9,431 bases of DNA from an uncultured Clostridia bacterium (lineage in GTDB: Bacteria > Bacillota > Clostridia > Oscillospirales > CAG-272). Positions 1 through 5,486 of this stretch are shown here, one piece after another. The notes below the pieces were generated by a model that ran no database searches, had not been told where the DNA came from, and worked only from the letters and a program-made list of their open reading frames with translations. The stretch covers positions 1 through 9,431 of the forward strand of contig CAMETB010000047.1 in assembly GCA_945936265.1 (NCBI GenBank), in the 5' to 3' direction. Position 1 is the stretch's first letter, and every line of letters begins with the position of its first letter. Position numbers and translations under genes: made by a program.

Positions 1-32
1 TCCTCTCTCCGATAAAGCACCTCGCCCCTCGG

Positions 33-46
33 ACAATACCCATTGT
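33..46. promoter_or_regulatory. Inverted repeat over the -10/+1 region, possible operator
   Basis: ACAAT (33-37) and ATTGT (42-46) form a 5-bp inverted repeat around a 4-base centre. It covers most of the -10 box and reaches the predicted start site of the left-edge promoter, a usual place for a repressor site. I cannot match it to a known regulator motif. Five base pairs is short, and part of the match comes from the -10 consensus itself. Confidence 0.3.
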
Positions 47-70
47 ATCACTCTATATCCCCTTTGTCAA
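42..70 (-). promoter_or_regulatory. Sigma-A promoter firing out of the left edge
   Basis: Read on the minus strand, a perfect -35 box TTGACA (70..65) is followed by a 17-bp spacer and a -10 box TACAAT (47..42). A TG one base upstream of the -10 makes it an extended -10. Transcription would start near position 35 and run left out of the window, so the controlled gene is not visible. The GGAGAGAGGA at the extreme left edge could be its ribosome binding site. The promoter lies only 40 bp beyond the stop of the small gene at 111-608. Confidence 0.75.
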
Positions 71-110
71 TACAATGAGGAACGCTAATCTGCATTGATG
101 TAAAATAACT

Positions 111-608
111 TTAATTGATAAAAATTGCAATTACGCTTAATAAAACAATAATAAACAAAGTTATAAAGGTAAGACAACCGAACGGGAAACTCTTTCTTTC
201 ATAGTTTGTTGAAGGTAACTGACTTTGGGGTGTGGCTTGTGATTGAGGCGCTTTTGATGTCCGCTTGTTATTTTCTCTTTCCAATAAAGCAATGGGATCG
301 CTTTGATTTAATATACGCAAATAGAATGAACGAACAAAATCAATATCATCCATTGTACAGTTTTCATATGAAAAGGAGTTTTCGGAGTGAGCCAAATCGT
401 TTCTTATGTTACGAACACGCTTCAATTTCATATAATCCGAATTCCAACCTTCTATATTTAAGCCACCTGCATAAGCCTTTTTATCCATATCTTCTAAATA
501 TAAAGTCACACCGAGTTTGTTATTGCTTGCAACGTCGCCATATATTTCTTTGCAAATCTTATCAAGTTGCTTGAATGCATCAAAAAATTCATAATTTAAT
601 GTATTCAT
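111..608 (-). CDS. Small HEPN-like protein with C-terminal membrane anchor, function unknown
   Basis: This 165-aa protein has no function I can name. Residues 1-110 look like a soluble alpha-helical domain. The segment RNIRNDLAH has R69 and H74 spaced as RxxxxH, the spacing of the catalytic motif in HEPN-type RNases. It is followed by an acidic stretch and the segment SFYLRILNQSDPIALLE. I recall similar small unknown proteins in Firmicutes (possibly DUF6548, unverified). Residues 111-140 are a polar, Gln/Ser/Pro-rich linker. Residues 142-164 form one strongly hydrophobic helix ending the protein, so a tail-anchored topology is likely. The start is the ATG at 608, about 9 bases after AAAGGA. 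The gene looks more AT-rich than its neighbours. It begins 21 bases after the tRNA-Ser terminator and shows no clear promoter of its own. The real-gene call is firm; the HEPN reading is inference. Confidence 0.75.
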   Translation of the reverse strand: MNTLNYEFFDAFKQLDKICKEIYGDVASNNKLGVTLYLEDMDKKAYAGGLNIEGWNSDYMKLKRVRNIRNDLAHSENSFSYENCTMDDIDFVRSFYLRILNQSDPIALLERENNKRTSKAPQSQATPQSQLPSTNYERKSFPFGCLTFITLFIIVLLSVIAIFIN

Positions 609-629
609 TATTGTATTTCCTTTCAGATT

Positions 630-661
630 AAAAAGCCACAGAACAAATGTATCCTGTGGCT
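630..661 (-). terminator. Intrinsic terminator after tRNA-Ser
   Basis: On the minus strand, an 8-bp stem AGCCACAG/CTGTGGCT (661..654 with 641..634) with a 12-base loop is followed by five U residues. It lies 11 bases past the CCA end of the tRNA, so it most likely ends the tRNA transcript. The gene at 111-608 begins just beyond it. Confidence 0.8.
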
Positions 662-671
662 ATTTTCGCTG

Positions 672-762
672 TGGCGGAGAGAGAGGGATTCGAACCCTCG
701 GTGCATTTGATTGCACACCTGATTTCGAGTCAGGGCCGTTATAACCACTTCGATATCTCTCC
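672..762 (-). tRNA. tRNA-Ser (anticodon CGA)
   Basis: Reading the minus strand from 762, the 7-bp acceptor stem is GGAGAGA/TCTCTCC, followed by discriminator G and an encoded CCA (674..672). The anticodon stem CCTGA/TCAGG encloses the loop CTCGAAA, which gives anticodon CGA and reads UCG. The T arm contains GGTTCGAATCC. A long extra arm with stem TGCA/TGCA marks the class II fold used by serine tRNAs, and the discriminator G fits serine. The total is 91 nt. It has its own promoter (818-846) and terminator (630-661), so it appears to be a single-gene unit. In the plus-strand orientation, short reading frames crossing it are chance. Confidence 0.97.
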
Positions 763-817
763 GTATTTTGTTTTTGCGATTGGGCGGGTTAAATCTATGC
801 GCCGTTCACGCTTAAAC

Positions 818-846
818 AGTATAGCACAAAAAGAGGGCGTTGACAA
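818..846 (-). promoter_or_regulatory. Promoter of tRNA-Ser
   Basis: On the minus strand, -35 TTGTCA (846..841), a 17-bp spacer and -10 TATACT (823..818) are preceded by TG in the extended -10 position. The predicted start near 811 leaves a leader of about 50 nt to be removed by RNase P. Just upstream (847-874) lie long A and T tracts that could act as an UP element, as is common for stable-RNA promoters. Confidence 0.8.
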
Positions 847-848
847 GT

Positions 849-874
849 GCTTTTTTTGAATTTTTCAAAAAAGC
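849..874. repeat. A/T-tract inverted repeat upstream of tRNA promoter
   Basis: GCTTTTTTTGAA (849-860) and TTCAAAAAAGC (864-874) are inverted copies around three T residues, with one unpaired T. It may serve as an UP-like element or bent DNA for the tRNA promoter. It could also be a weak terminator for transcripts entering from the right. The sequence alone does not decide. Confidence 0.4.
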
Positions 875-917
875 GTTAAAAAGCGTTTGGCTTGCGAAGC
901 AAAAGTATGTAAACGTT

Positions 918-949
918 AAAACGGCGGGAGTTTGCTCCCGCCGTTTTAT
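918..949. terminator. Strong symmetrical hairpin, likely intrinsic terminator
   Basis: A perfect 13-bp stem pairs 918-930 with 935-947 around the loop TTTG. The core is GC-rich (ACGGCGGGAG) and both ends are A4/T4 runs, so it could stop transcription in either direction. No gene reads into it from the left on the plus strand. Its likely role is to stop minus-strand transcripts from the 6S-like/DUF1292 side before the tRNA-Ser unit. Confidence 0.65.
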
Positions 950-965
950 TTGGCATTGCTTTTAT

Positions 966-1000
966 GCAGACGGACCGTCGGGGACGCCGGTCCCTACAGT
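966..1000. repeat. GC-rich palindromic element, probable dispersed repeat
   Basis: GGACCG (972-977) and CGGTCC (988-993) are inverted copies. GGGAC (981-985) and GTCCC (990-994) give a second fold that excludes the first. The GC-rich block sits in otherwise AT-rich intergenic DNA. It resembles short elements I remember recurring between genes in gut Clostridia, but I cannot check copy number here. Confidence 0.4.
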
Positions 1001-1100
1001 GCGGCAAGGGGTGAACAAGACGCCACGAAAAAGTCATTAAATGAAGAAATTCGTAAGAATTTCAACATTATTATTTTTACCATCCATTTCTCTTAAAAAA

Positions 1101-1228
1101 GTAGGGGGCGAATTTTGATCCGCCCACCTTTATTTTTGGATAAATCGACTTTTTCGGTGTCGCGTAGGGGTTCCCCAAAACGAGTTTGCGAGTTTTGGGG
1201 GTTCCGGTGTGGCAGACACCTTTGTCTG
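1101..1228. repeat. Cluster of palindromic, repeat-like elements (no gene)
   Basis: Three hairpin-forming blocks lie side by side. GGGCG (1106-1110) pairs with CGCCC (1121-1125). A perfect 9-bp stem CCCCAAAAC/GTTTTGGGG (1173-1181 with 1192-1200) has a 10-base loop. GGTGT/ACACC (1206-1210 with 1216-1220) overlaps CAGAC/GTCTG (1213-1217 with 1224-1228), so only one of these can form at a time. Direct repeats GGGGTTCC (1167 and 1198) and CGGTGT (1155 and 1205) flank the middle hairpin. Reading frames across this stretch lack a ribosome binding site and look like chance. It may be a patch of REP/MITE-like intergenic repeats trailing the 6S-like RNA. Confidence 0.45.
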
Positions 1229-1239
1229 TTAAAACAAAA

Positions 1240-1450
1240 ACCCACCGGGCCGTGTAAAGCAATCATTTGAACCCTGCACATGCAAGGCGGTGTCCTCATA
1301 TCGTTTTTGTTGCTTCCAACTTCCGCAGCCGTCTGACCGGCATAGCCTCATTAAGAAAGACGGTGCGGGAGGCCTGCATCCCAACGAAGGATATTGAACT
1401 CCAATTAATCTTTGTAGGTTGAATACATCACTTTATCACAAACCAAGCAG
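1240..1450 (-). ncRNA. 6S RNA candidate (SsrS/BsrA-like)
   Basis: 6S RNA binds the sigma-A RNA polymerase holoenzyme by mimicking an open promoter. Here a closing stem pairs the 5' arm (1444..1417, from GGTTTGTGATAAAG) with the 3' arm (1273..1248, to CTTTACACGGCC), with small bulges. Inside is a large open region and an apical stem (CCGCACCGTCT, 1368..1358, with 1334..1323, one bulged C). On the 3' side of the open region sit GACAC and then the small hairpin CCTTGC-ATGT-GCAGGG (1287..1272) running into GGTTCAA. This resembles the CCUUGAACCAAGGGUUCAAG segment I recall on the 3' side of the E. coli 6S bubble. The span of about 190 nt fits 6S. A run of UUUUUGUUUU (1240..1231) follows the closing stem and may end the RNA. 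AT-rich -10-like boxes lie at 1471..1460, but no good -35 is seen. Ends are approximate. Confidence 0.65.
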
Positions 1451-1491
1451 GAAATGCTACTTATAATTATATGCAACGAAAGTCTTTTTTA

Positions 1492-1740
1492 TTACTGATT
1501 ATCGCAATTTTCTATATTTAATCTGCTGTCGAAAACCTCGGATACCATAGAAAGCTCCTTGCCCTCGACTGTTTCAAAAACATCTTCTTTTTTGTCGGAC
1601 TTAACTCTTTTCAGTACATAGTATTCCGCAGGAGATACCGCAACATACACGGAGCCGTTTATTTCGCACTCGTCAATAAGCTCGTAGGTTCTTTCAGTGC
1701 CGTCGTCCTCGGTAAGAGTAAGAAAATTTTTTTCTTTCAT
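1492..1740 (-). CDS. DUF1292 family protein (YrzB-like)
   Basis: This 82-aa acidic protein fits the DUF1292 family of small Firmicutes proteins of unknown function. The family pattern is visible: TLTEDDGTERTYELID, then NGSVYVAVSPAE, then a Tyr-rich strand and an acidic C-terminal part ending in a helix that includes VSEVFDSRL. There is no signal peptide, membrane segment or catalytic motif. The start ATG at 1740 lies about 9 bases after GAGG. It has its own promoter, whose -35 overlaps the end of thiI, and its leader is only about 20 nt. In other Firmicutes DUF1292 genes often sit near alaS/ruvX; here the gene lies between thiI and the 6S-like RNA. The family call is fairly firm and the function is unknown. 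Confidence 0.85.
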   Translation of the reverse strand: MKEKNFLTLTEDDGTERTYELIDECEINGSVYVAVSPAEYYVLKRVKSDKKEDVFETVEGKELSMVSEVFDSRLNIENCDNQ

Positions 1741-1765
1741 AAATAAAGACCTCGTTTTCGACTAT

Positions 1766-1794
1766 ATTTTATCACATTCTGACACAAAAGTCAA
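1766..1794 (-). promoter_or_regulatory. Promoter of the DUF1292 gene
   Basis: On the minus strand, -35 TTGACT (1794..1789), a 17-bp spacer and -10 TAAAAT (1771..1766) are present, with TG in the extended -10 position. The predicted start is near 1759, about 19 nt before the ATG. The -35 box contains the TGA stop of thiI (1793..1791). No terminator separates thiI from this promoter, so readthrough from the proBA-thiI operon is also expected. Confidence 0.8.
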
Positions 1795-2993
1795 CCCTCA
1801 ATGATATTATCTCCGAATTGTTTTACAACGATTGACTGCCTTGTCGCATACGCTTCCTCGACAAGAGCGTTAAAGTCCAGCTTGTTCTCCTCGGCGACAA
1901 CCTTTTCTATTTCCGGTCTTGTTCTCGGATGGCGCGGGGTAAAGACGGTACAGCAGTCCTCGTAGGGAAGAACGGAGGTGTCAAAGGTGCCGATCTTTCT
2001 TGAAATTTCAATTATTTCTTCCTTGTCCATTCCTATTAAAGGACGGTAAACGGGAATATCTGCCATTGAGTCAGTTACGGCAATGGCTTTCATTGTCTGG
2101 CTTGCCACCTGTCCAAGACTCTCGCCCGTTATTATCGCTCCGCAGTCATAGTCTTTTGCAATTTTTAATGAAAGAGCCATCATATAGCGACGAAGGAGCA
2201 GAGTGAAATAATCCTCATCGCAGTTATCACGGAGCATCTCCTGTATGTGAGTGAGCGATACTATGTGAACTCTCATTCTCATCGTATATTCGGTAAGAAT
2301 TTTTGCAAGGGAGAGCACCTTCTCCTTTGCGCGTTCGGATGTGTAGGGAAAGCTTTCAAAGTGAATTGCCTCTATCTGAACCCCTCGTTTAGCCATCATA
2401 AAGCCTGCAACGGGGGAGTCGATTCCGCCCGAGAGCATAAGAAGTCCTCTGCCGCTTGAGCCATAGGGAATACCGCCAGCACCCTTTTCCTGCCCTGCGT
2501 GAATATACGCCTCTTTTTCGCGTATTTCCGCATGAACTATTATTTCGGGGTGATATAGATTAACTTTCATATCAGGTGCAACTTCAAGCACCGAGGCACC
2601 TACCTCGCCCGCAATTTCGGGAGAGGAGAGAGGAAACGTCTTGTCGGAGCGTTTTGCCTCCGCCTTAAAGGTTTTGAAACCCTTGATTTTCTCGGGTATA
2701 TATTCTTTGGTGACACGGCAAATCTCGGAAATATCTTTTCTGCACGCTGCCGCACGGGTGACGCCCACAAAGCCGAAAACATGCTTTGCCTGATACGTCA
2801 TCTCGTCGATTTTTTCCATACTTTCCTCGTCAAGCGGCTCTATGAAAACCGTGCTTTGAGCATAGAAAATATTGAAATTACCGATACGTCTTGCCCTTTG
2901 TCTTAATTGCTTCATCATACGGGCTTCAAAATCGGAGCGGTTTGCACCTTTTAAGATAACCTCGCCGTATTTGCACAAAATTACTTCTTTCAT
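1791..2993 (-). CDS. thiI: tRNA 4-thiouridine synthase ThiI
   Basis: ThiI adenylates U8 of tRNA with ATP and transfers sulfur to make 4-thiouridine; in some bacteria it also feeds thiazole synthesis. The 400-aa length matches the short Firmicutes form. The N-terminal NFLD region starts MKEVILCKYGEVILKG, and the THUMP domain spans about residues 60-165. The PP-loop is SGGIDSP at 188-194. PYEDCCTVFTP has Cys347/Cys348 near the place of the conserved Cys344 of E. coli ThiI. The protein ends at GDNIIEG without the rhodanese domain of the enterobacterial form, so sulfur must pass another way from a cysteine desulfurase. The frame stays open 55 codons upstream, but that part lies inside proA. I chose the ATG at 2993 because family homology begins there and it overlaps the proA stop as ATGA, with AGG just before. 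No desulfurase gene is next to it. Confidence 0.95.
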   Translation of the reverse strand: MKEVILCKYGEVILKGANRSDFEARMMKQLRQRARRIGNFNIFYAQSTVFIEPLDEESMEKIDEMTYQAKHVFGFVGVTRAAACRKDISEICRVTKEYIPEKIKGFKTFKAEAKRSDKTFPLSSPEIAGEVGASVLEVAPDMKVNLYHPEIIVHAEIREKEAYIHAGQEKGAGGIPYGSSGRGLLMLSGGIDSPVAGFMMAKRGVQIEAIHFESFPYTSERAKEKVLSLAKILTEYTMRMRVHIVSLTHIQEMLRDNCDEDYFTLLLRRYMMALSLKIAKDYDCGAIITGESLGQVASQTMKAIAVTDSMADIPVYRPLIGMDKEEIIEISRKIGTFDTSVLPYEDCCTVFTPRHPRTRPEIEKVVAEENKLDFNALVEEAYATRQSIVVKQFGDNIIEG

Positions 2994-4240
2994 CTTACCT
3001 GACCGTCGCCTTTTACAATGTATTTTGATGTCGTGAGAGCCAGAAGTCCCATAGGACCTCTTACGTGGAGCTTCTGAGTTGAAATTCCTATCTCCGCGCC
3101 AAGACCGAACTCGCCGCCGTCGGTAAACCTTGTCGATGCGTTCACGTAAAGAGCGCACGAATCAATGGACTTTACAAAAAGATCCGCATTTCTCGCATTT
3201 TCCGTAATTATTGCCTCGCTGTGTCCGGTTGAGTATTTCCTGATATGAGAAATTGCCTCGTTTACGTCACTTACCACTTTGCACGAAACTATATAGTCGT
3301 CGTATTCGGTATTGTAGTCCTCCTCGGTCGCCTCTTTTATGTCACCGAGGACCTCTCTCGTCTTTTCACAACCTCTGAATTCAAGACCAAACTTTCTCGT
3401 TTCCTCATAGAATCTTTTAAGAAATTCGTCCTTTACCTTTTCGTGCACAAGAACGGTTTCTATCGCGTTGCACACGGACGGACGAGAGCACTTTGCGTTT
3501 ACGGCAACCTTTACCGCCATATCTATATTCGCGCTCTCGTCAACGTAGAGGTGGCAGTTGCCCGCACCCGTTTCGATAACGGGCACCTTCGAGTTTTCAA
3601 CGATGCTTTTGATAAGCCCTTTTCCTCCGCGGGGAATTAAGACGTCGATATATCCTCTCATCTGCATAAGCGCGTTCGCACTCTCCCTTGTCGTATCTTC
3701 GATAAGGGTGACACAGTTTTCGTCAAATCCGCACTCCGATAGGACTTTTCTTATTATTGAAACAATGCACTTGTTTGAATTTATCGCCTCTTTGCCACCT
3801 CTCAATATGACGGCGTTACCACTCTTGAGACAGAGGCATGCGGCGTCGGGGGTGACGTTCGGGCGTGCCTCGTAAATCATGGCAACAACACCCAGCGGAA
3901 CTCTCACTTTTTCTATTTTAAGTCCGTTCGGTCTCGTAAAGATCTCACCGCTGCCGATTGGGTCGTCAAGGGAAGCAACCTGACCAATTGCATCTGCAAT
4001 TGCTTTTATACGGTTCCCGTTTAGCATAAGGCGGTCTATCATAGCCTCTTTTATGCCTGATGCTTTTGCGCTTTCTATATCCGCATTGTTGGCAAGTATT
4101 ATCTCGTCGCTTGACGATACTATTTTATCGGCTATTGCAAGGAGTAATCCGTTTCTCTCGGCTCCGCTTGAAACGGAAAGCGCGAAAGAAGCGTTTCTTG
4201 TTTTTTCACATATATCCTTTATTCTGTCGTAAAGCTCCAT
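2990..4240 (-). CDS. proA: Gamma-glutamyl phosphate reductase ProA
   Basis: ProA reduces gamma-glutamyl phosphate with NADPH to glutamate semialdehyde, the second step of proline synthesis from glutamate. At 416 aa it is of normal length. Visible family motifs are VPLGVVAMIYEARPNVT (114-130), the IPRGGKGLI segment (202-210), ETGAGNCH (223-230) and SRPSVCNAIETVL with the catalytic Cys257. The ending RGPMGLLALTTSKYIVKGDG is typical. The ATG at 4240 is 3 nt beyond the proB stop, and its ribosome binding site (AAAGGA) lies inside the last proB codons. Its stop overlaps the thiI start. Together with proB it makes the semialdehyde, which cyclises and is finished by ProC; no proC is in the window. 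Confidence 0.97.
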   Translation of the reverse strand: MELYDRIKDICEKTRNASFALSVSSGAERNGLLLAIADKIVSSSDEIILANNADIESAKASGIKEAMIDRLMLNGNRIKAIADAIGQVASLDDPIGSGEIFTRPNGLKIEKVRVPLGVVAMIYEARPNVTPDAACLCLKSGNAVILRGGKEAINSNKCIVSIIRKVLSECGFDENCVTLIEDTTRESANALMQMRGYIDVLIPRGGKGLIKSIVENSKVPVIETGAGNCHLYVDESANIDMAVKVAVNAKCSRPSVCNAIETVLVHEKVKDEFLKRFYEETRKFGLEFRGCEKTREVLGDIKEATEEDYNTEYDDYIVSCKVVSDVNEAISHIRKYSTGHSEAIITENARNADLFVKSIDSCALYVNASTRFTDGGEFGLGAEIGISTQKLHVRGPMGLLALTTSKYIVKGDGQVR

Positions 4241-4243
4241 ATC

Positions 4244-5035
4244 TTATCCTTTCTTTGCCGCAAAATACGTGCCGATATGCTTTCCGTCGAGAATGTCGTA
4301 AAGGCGGAACGGATCCTCGCCGTTCATAATGAGCATGGGAATACCGTTGTCGTTTGCTATTTTAGCGGCTTTCAATTTCGTTATCATACCGCCCGTTCCG
4401 AGCTTTGTGCCCGCACCCTCGGCATATGAGAAAATTTCGTCGTTTATCTCTTCAACACGGTCGATAAGTTTTGCGTCGGGATATTTTCTCGGATTTTTGT
4501 CAAAAAGGCCGTCTATGTCGCTGAGATTTATGATAAGATCTGCCGAGCACACAACTCCGACGTAGGCGGAAAGAGTGTCGTTACCTCCGAATTTAAGTTC
4601 TTCTATCGACACAGGGTCGTTCTCATTTACTATCGGCACGCAACCTATCTTTATAAGCTCGGAAAACGTTCCCCTTGCAAAATCAAAACGCTTCGGGTTG
4701 TCAAAAACGTCCTTCGTCATAAGAATTTGGGCGACCGTGTGTCCGTAATTTGAGAAAAAACTGTCGTAAAGCTTCATAAGCTGTATCTGACCGACTGCGG
4801 CGCACGCCTGCTTTGCCTGTATAGTATCGGGAAATTCTCCGAGTGCAAGACGCGACACACCGGCACTTACCGCACCCGAGCTTACCATAACTATCTCATG
4901 CCCGGCATTTTTAAAATCGGAAAGAGTGCGCACAAGCGCTTCTATGCGCCTTATGTTGAGTGCGCCGCTCTCATATGTAAGCGTTGACGTTCCTATTTTT
5001 ACGACTATTCTTTTACAATTTTTGATAATGCTCAT
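4244..5035 (-). CDS. proB: Glutamate 5-kinase ProB, short form without PUA domain
   Basis: ProB phosphorylates glutamate to gamma-glutamyl phosphate, the committed and usually proline-inhibited step. The 263-aa amino acid kinase domain is complete: VVKIGTSTLT near the start, VSSGAVSAG, NENDPVS, FGGNDTLSA, INLSDIDGLFDKNPR and GTGGMITKLKAAKIA. It ends about 100 residues before the end of the E. coli enzyme (367 aa), so the C-terminal PUA domain is missing. Such short forms occur in other bacteria, and the neat ending beside proA argues against a truncation. The frame is open to 5149, but family homology begins at the ATG at 5035, which follows CGGGG by 7 bases. It heads the operon proB-proA-thiI, transcribed from the promoter at 5129-5157. 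I see no T-box leader. Confidence 0.96.
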   Translation of the reverse strand: MSIIKNCKRIVVKIGTSTLTYESGALNIRRIEALVRTLSDFKNAGHEIVMVSSGAVSAGVSRLALGEFPDTIQAKQACAAVGQIQLMKLYDSFFSNYGHTVAQILMTKDVFDNPKRFDFARGTFSELIKIGCVPIVNENDPVSIEELKFGGNDTLSAYVGVVCSADLIINLSDIDGLFDKNPRKYPDAKLIDRVEEINDEIFSYAEGAGTKLGTGGMITKLKAAKIANDNGIPMLIMNGEDPFRLYDILDGKHIGTYFAAKKG

Positions 5036-5065
5036 GATAAAACCCCGAAAATTTTCAAAATTCGC

Positions 5066-5094
5066 TTGATAAAACGGTTTCGATAATATATAAT
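5066..5094 (+). promoter_or_regulatory. Promoter of the zapA operon
   Basis: On the plus strand, -35 TTGATA (5066-5071), a 17-bp spacer and a perfect -10 TATAAT (5089-5094) are present. Predicted start is near 5101, giving an 80-nt leader to zapA. This leader runs through the -10 and -35 boxes of the opposing proB promoter. Confidence 0.8.
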
Positions 5095-5128
5095 TAAAAT
5101 TAAGAGGAAAAACCTCATAATTTAATAT

Positions 5129-5157
5129 ATTATAACCGCAAAAATACAAAATTGCAA
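5129..5157 (-). promoter_or_regulatory. Promoter of the proB-proA-thiI operon
   Basis: On the minus strand, -35 TTGCAA (5157..5152), a 17-bp spacer and a perfect -10 TATAAT (5134..5129) are present. Predicted start is near 5122, giving a leader of about 87 nt to proB. The leader contains the small hairpin GAGG/CCTC (5116..5104). It also contains the whole zapA promoter in the opposite orientation. Confidence 0.8.
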
Positions 5158-5180
5158 TAGTTTTGGGAAAGGAAAGAGAA

Positions 5181-5486
5181 ATGAAAGAGAAAATTTATGT
5201 TGAAATAGCCGGAATAAGACTCGGAATAGTTTCCGAAGAAGGCAAAGAATATGTTGAGGAAGTTGCAAAGGAAATAGACTCAAGAATAAAATCGATGGTA
5301 AAAAGCCAGAAAAACTGTACGCTTGTCGAGGCGGCTCTTTTCTGCGCCATGGACTGTTACAGCACGGGCGAGGGTGACGCAAAGAGAGTAAAGAATCTCG
5401 AAGCTCAGATCGCTCTTTATCAGGCAAATGTAAACAGGCTCAAAAGGGAGAACGAGGAACTGCGTTCAAAGTTGAGAAATGGCTGA
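5181..5486 (+). CDS. zapA: Cell division protein ZapA
   Basis: ZapA binds FtsZ in the cytoplasm and helps bundle its filaments at midcell. The 101-aa protein has the family layout. The N-terminal head opens KEKIYVEIAGIRLGIVSEEG and continues YVEEVAKEIDSRIKSM. A helix TLVEAALFCAMDCY (47-60) follows, and a charged heptad-like helix at about 67-99 fits the C-terminal coiled coil. A TTG at 5163 is in frame, but the ATG at 5181 is preferred: GGGAAAGGAAAGAG lies directly upstream and family homology starts there. It overlaps the next gene by 8 bp. The zapA to U32 order is one I recall from other Clostridia. The name is based on layout and context, since this family is poorly conserved in sequence. 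Confidence 0.85.
   Translation: MKEKIYVEIAGIRLGIVSEEGKEYVEEVAKEIDSRIKSMVKSQKNCTLVEAALFCAMDCYSTGEGDAKRVKNLEAQIALYQANVNRLKRENEELRSKLRNG

Noticed and set aside
206..574. 122-aa plus-strand frame opposite the small membrane-anchored gene
   Set aside because: It is the complement of a gene with a good ribosome binding site, membrane segment and motif; the plus frame has none of these.
840..845. Plus-strand TTGACA as a promoter toward the 6S-like region
   Set aside because: It overlaps the complement of the tRNA -35 box and has no -10-like sequence at the proper distance.
647..1040. Two plus-strand reading frames over the tRNA-Ser region
   Set aside because: They run across the tRNA gene, its promoter and the 918-949 hairpin, with no ribosome binding site and no protein-like composition.
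1077..1299. Two minus-strand reading frames past the 6S-like RNA
   Set aside because: They cover palindromic repeats and the 3' arm of the RNA, lack ribosome binding sites, and overlap each other in different frames.
2994..3158. N-terminal extension of ThiI to 3158
   Set aside because: It lies inside proA in another frame, is Arg-rich and unlike ThiI; the ATG at 2993 matches the family start.
5036..5122. T-box or other riboswitch in the proB leader
   Set aside because: The leader is under 90 nt, AT-rich, and lacks the T-box sequence or an antiterminator; only a 4-bp hairpin is visible.
5036..5149. N-terminal extension of ProB to 5149
   Set aside because: This stretch holds both facing promoters and the AT-rich leader; kinase homology and a ribosome binding site support 5035.
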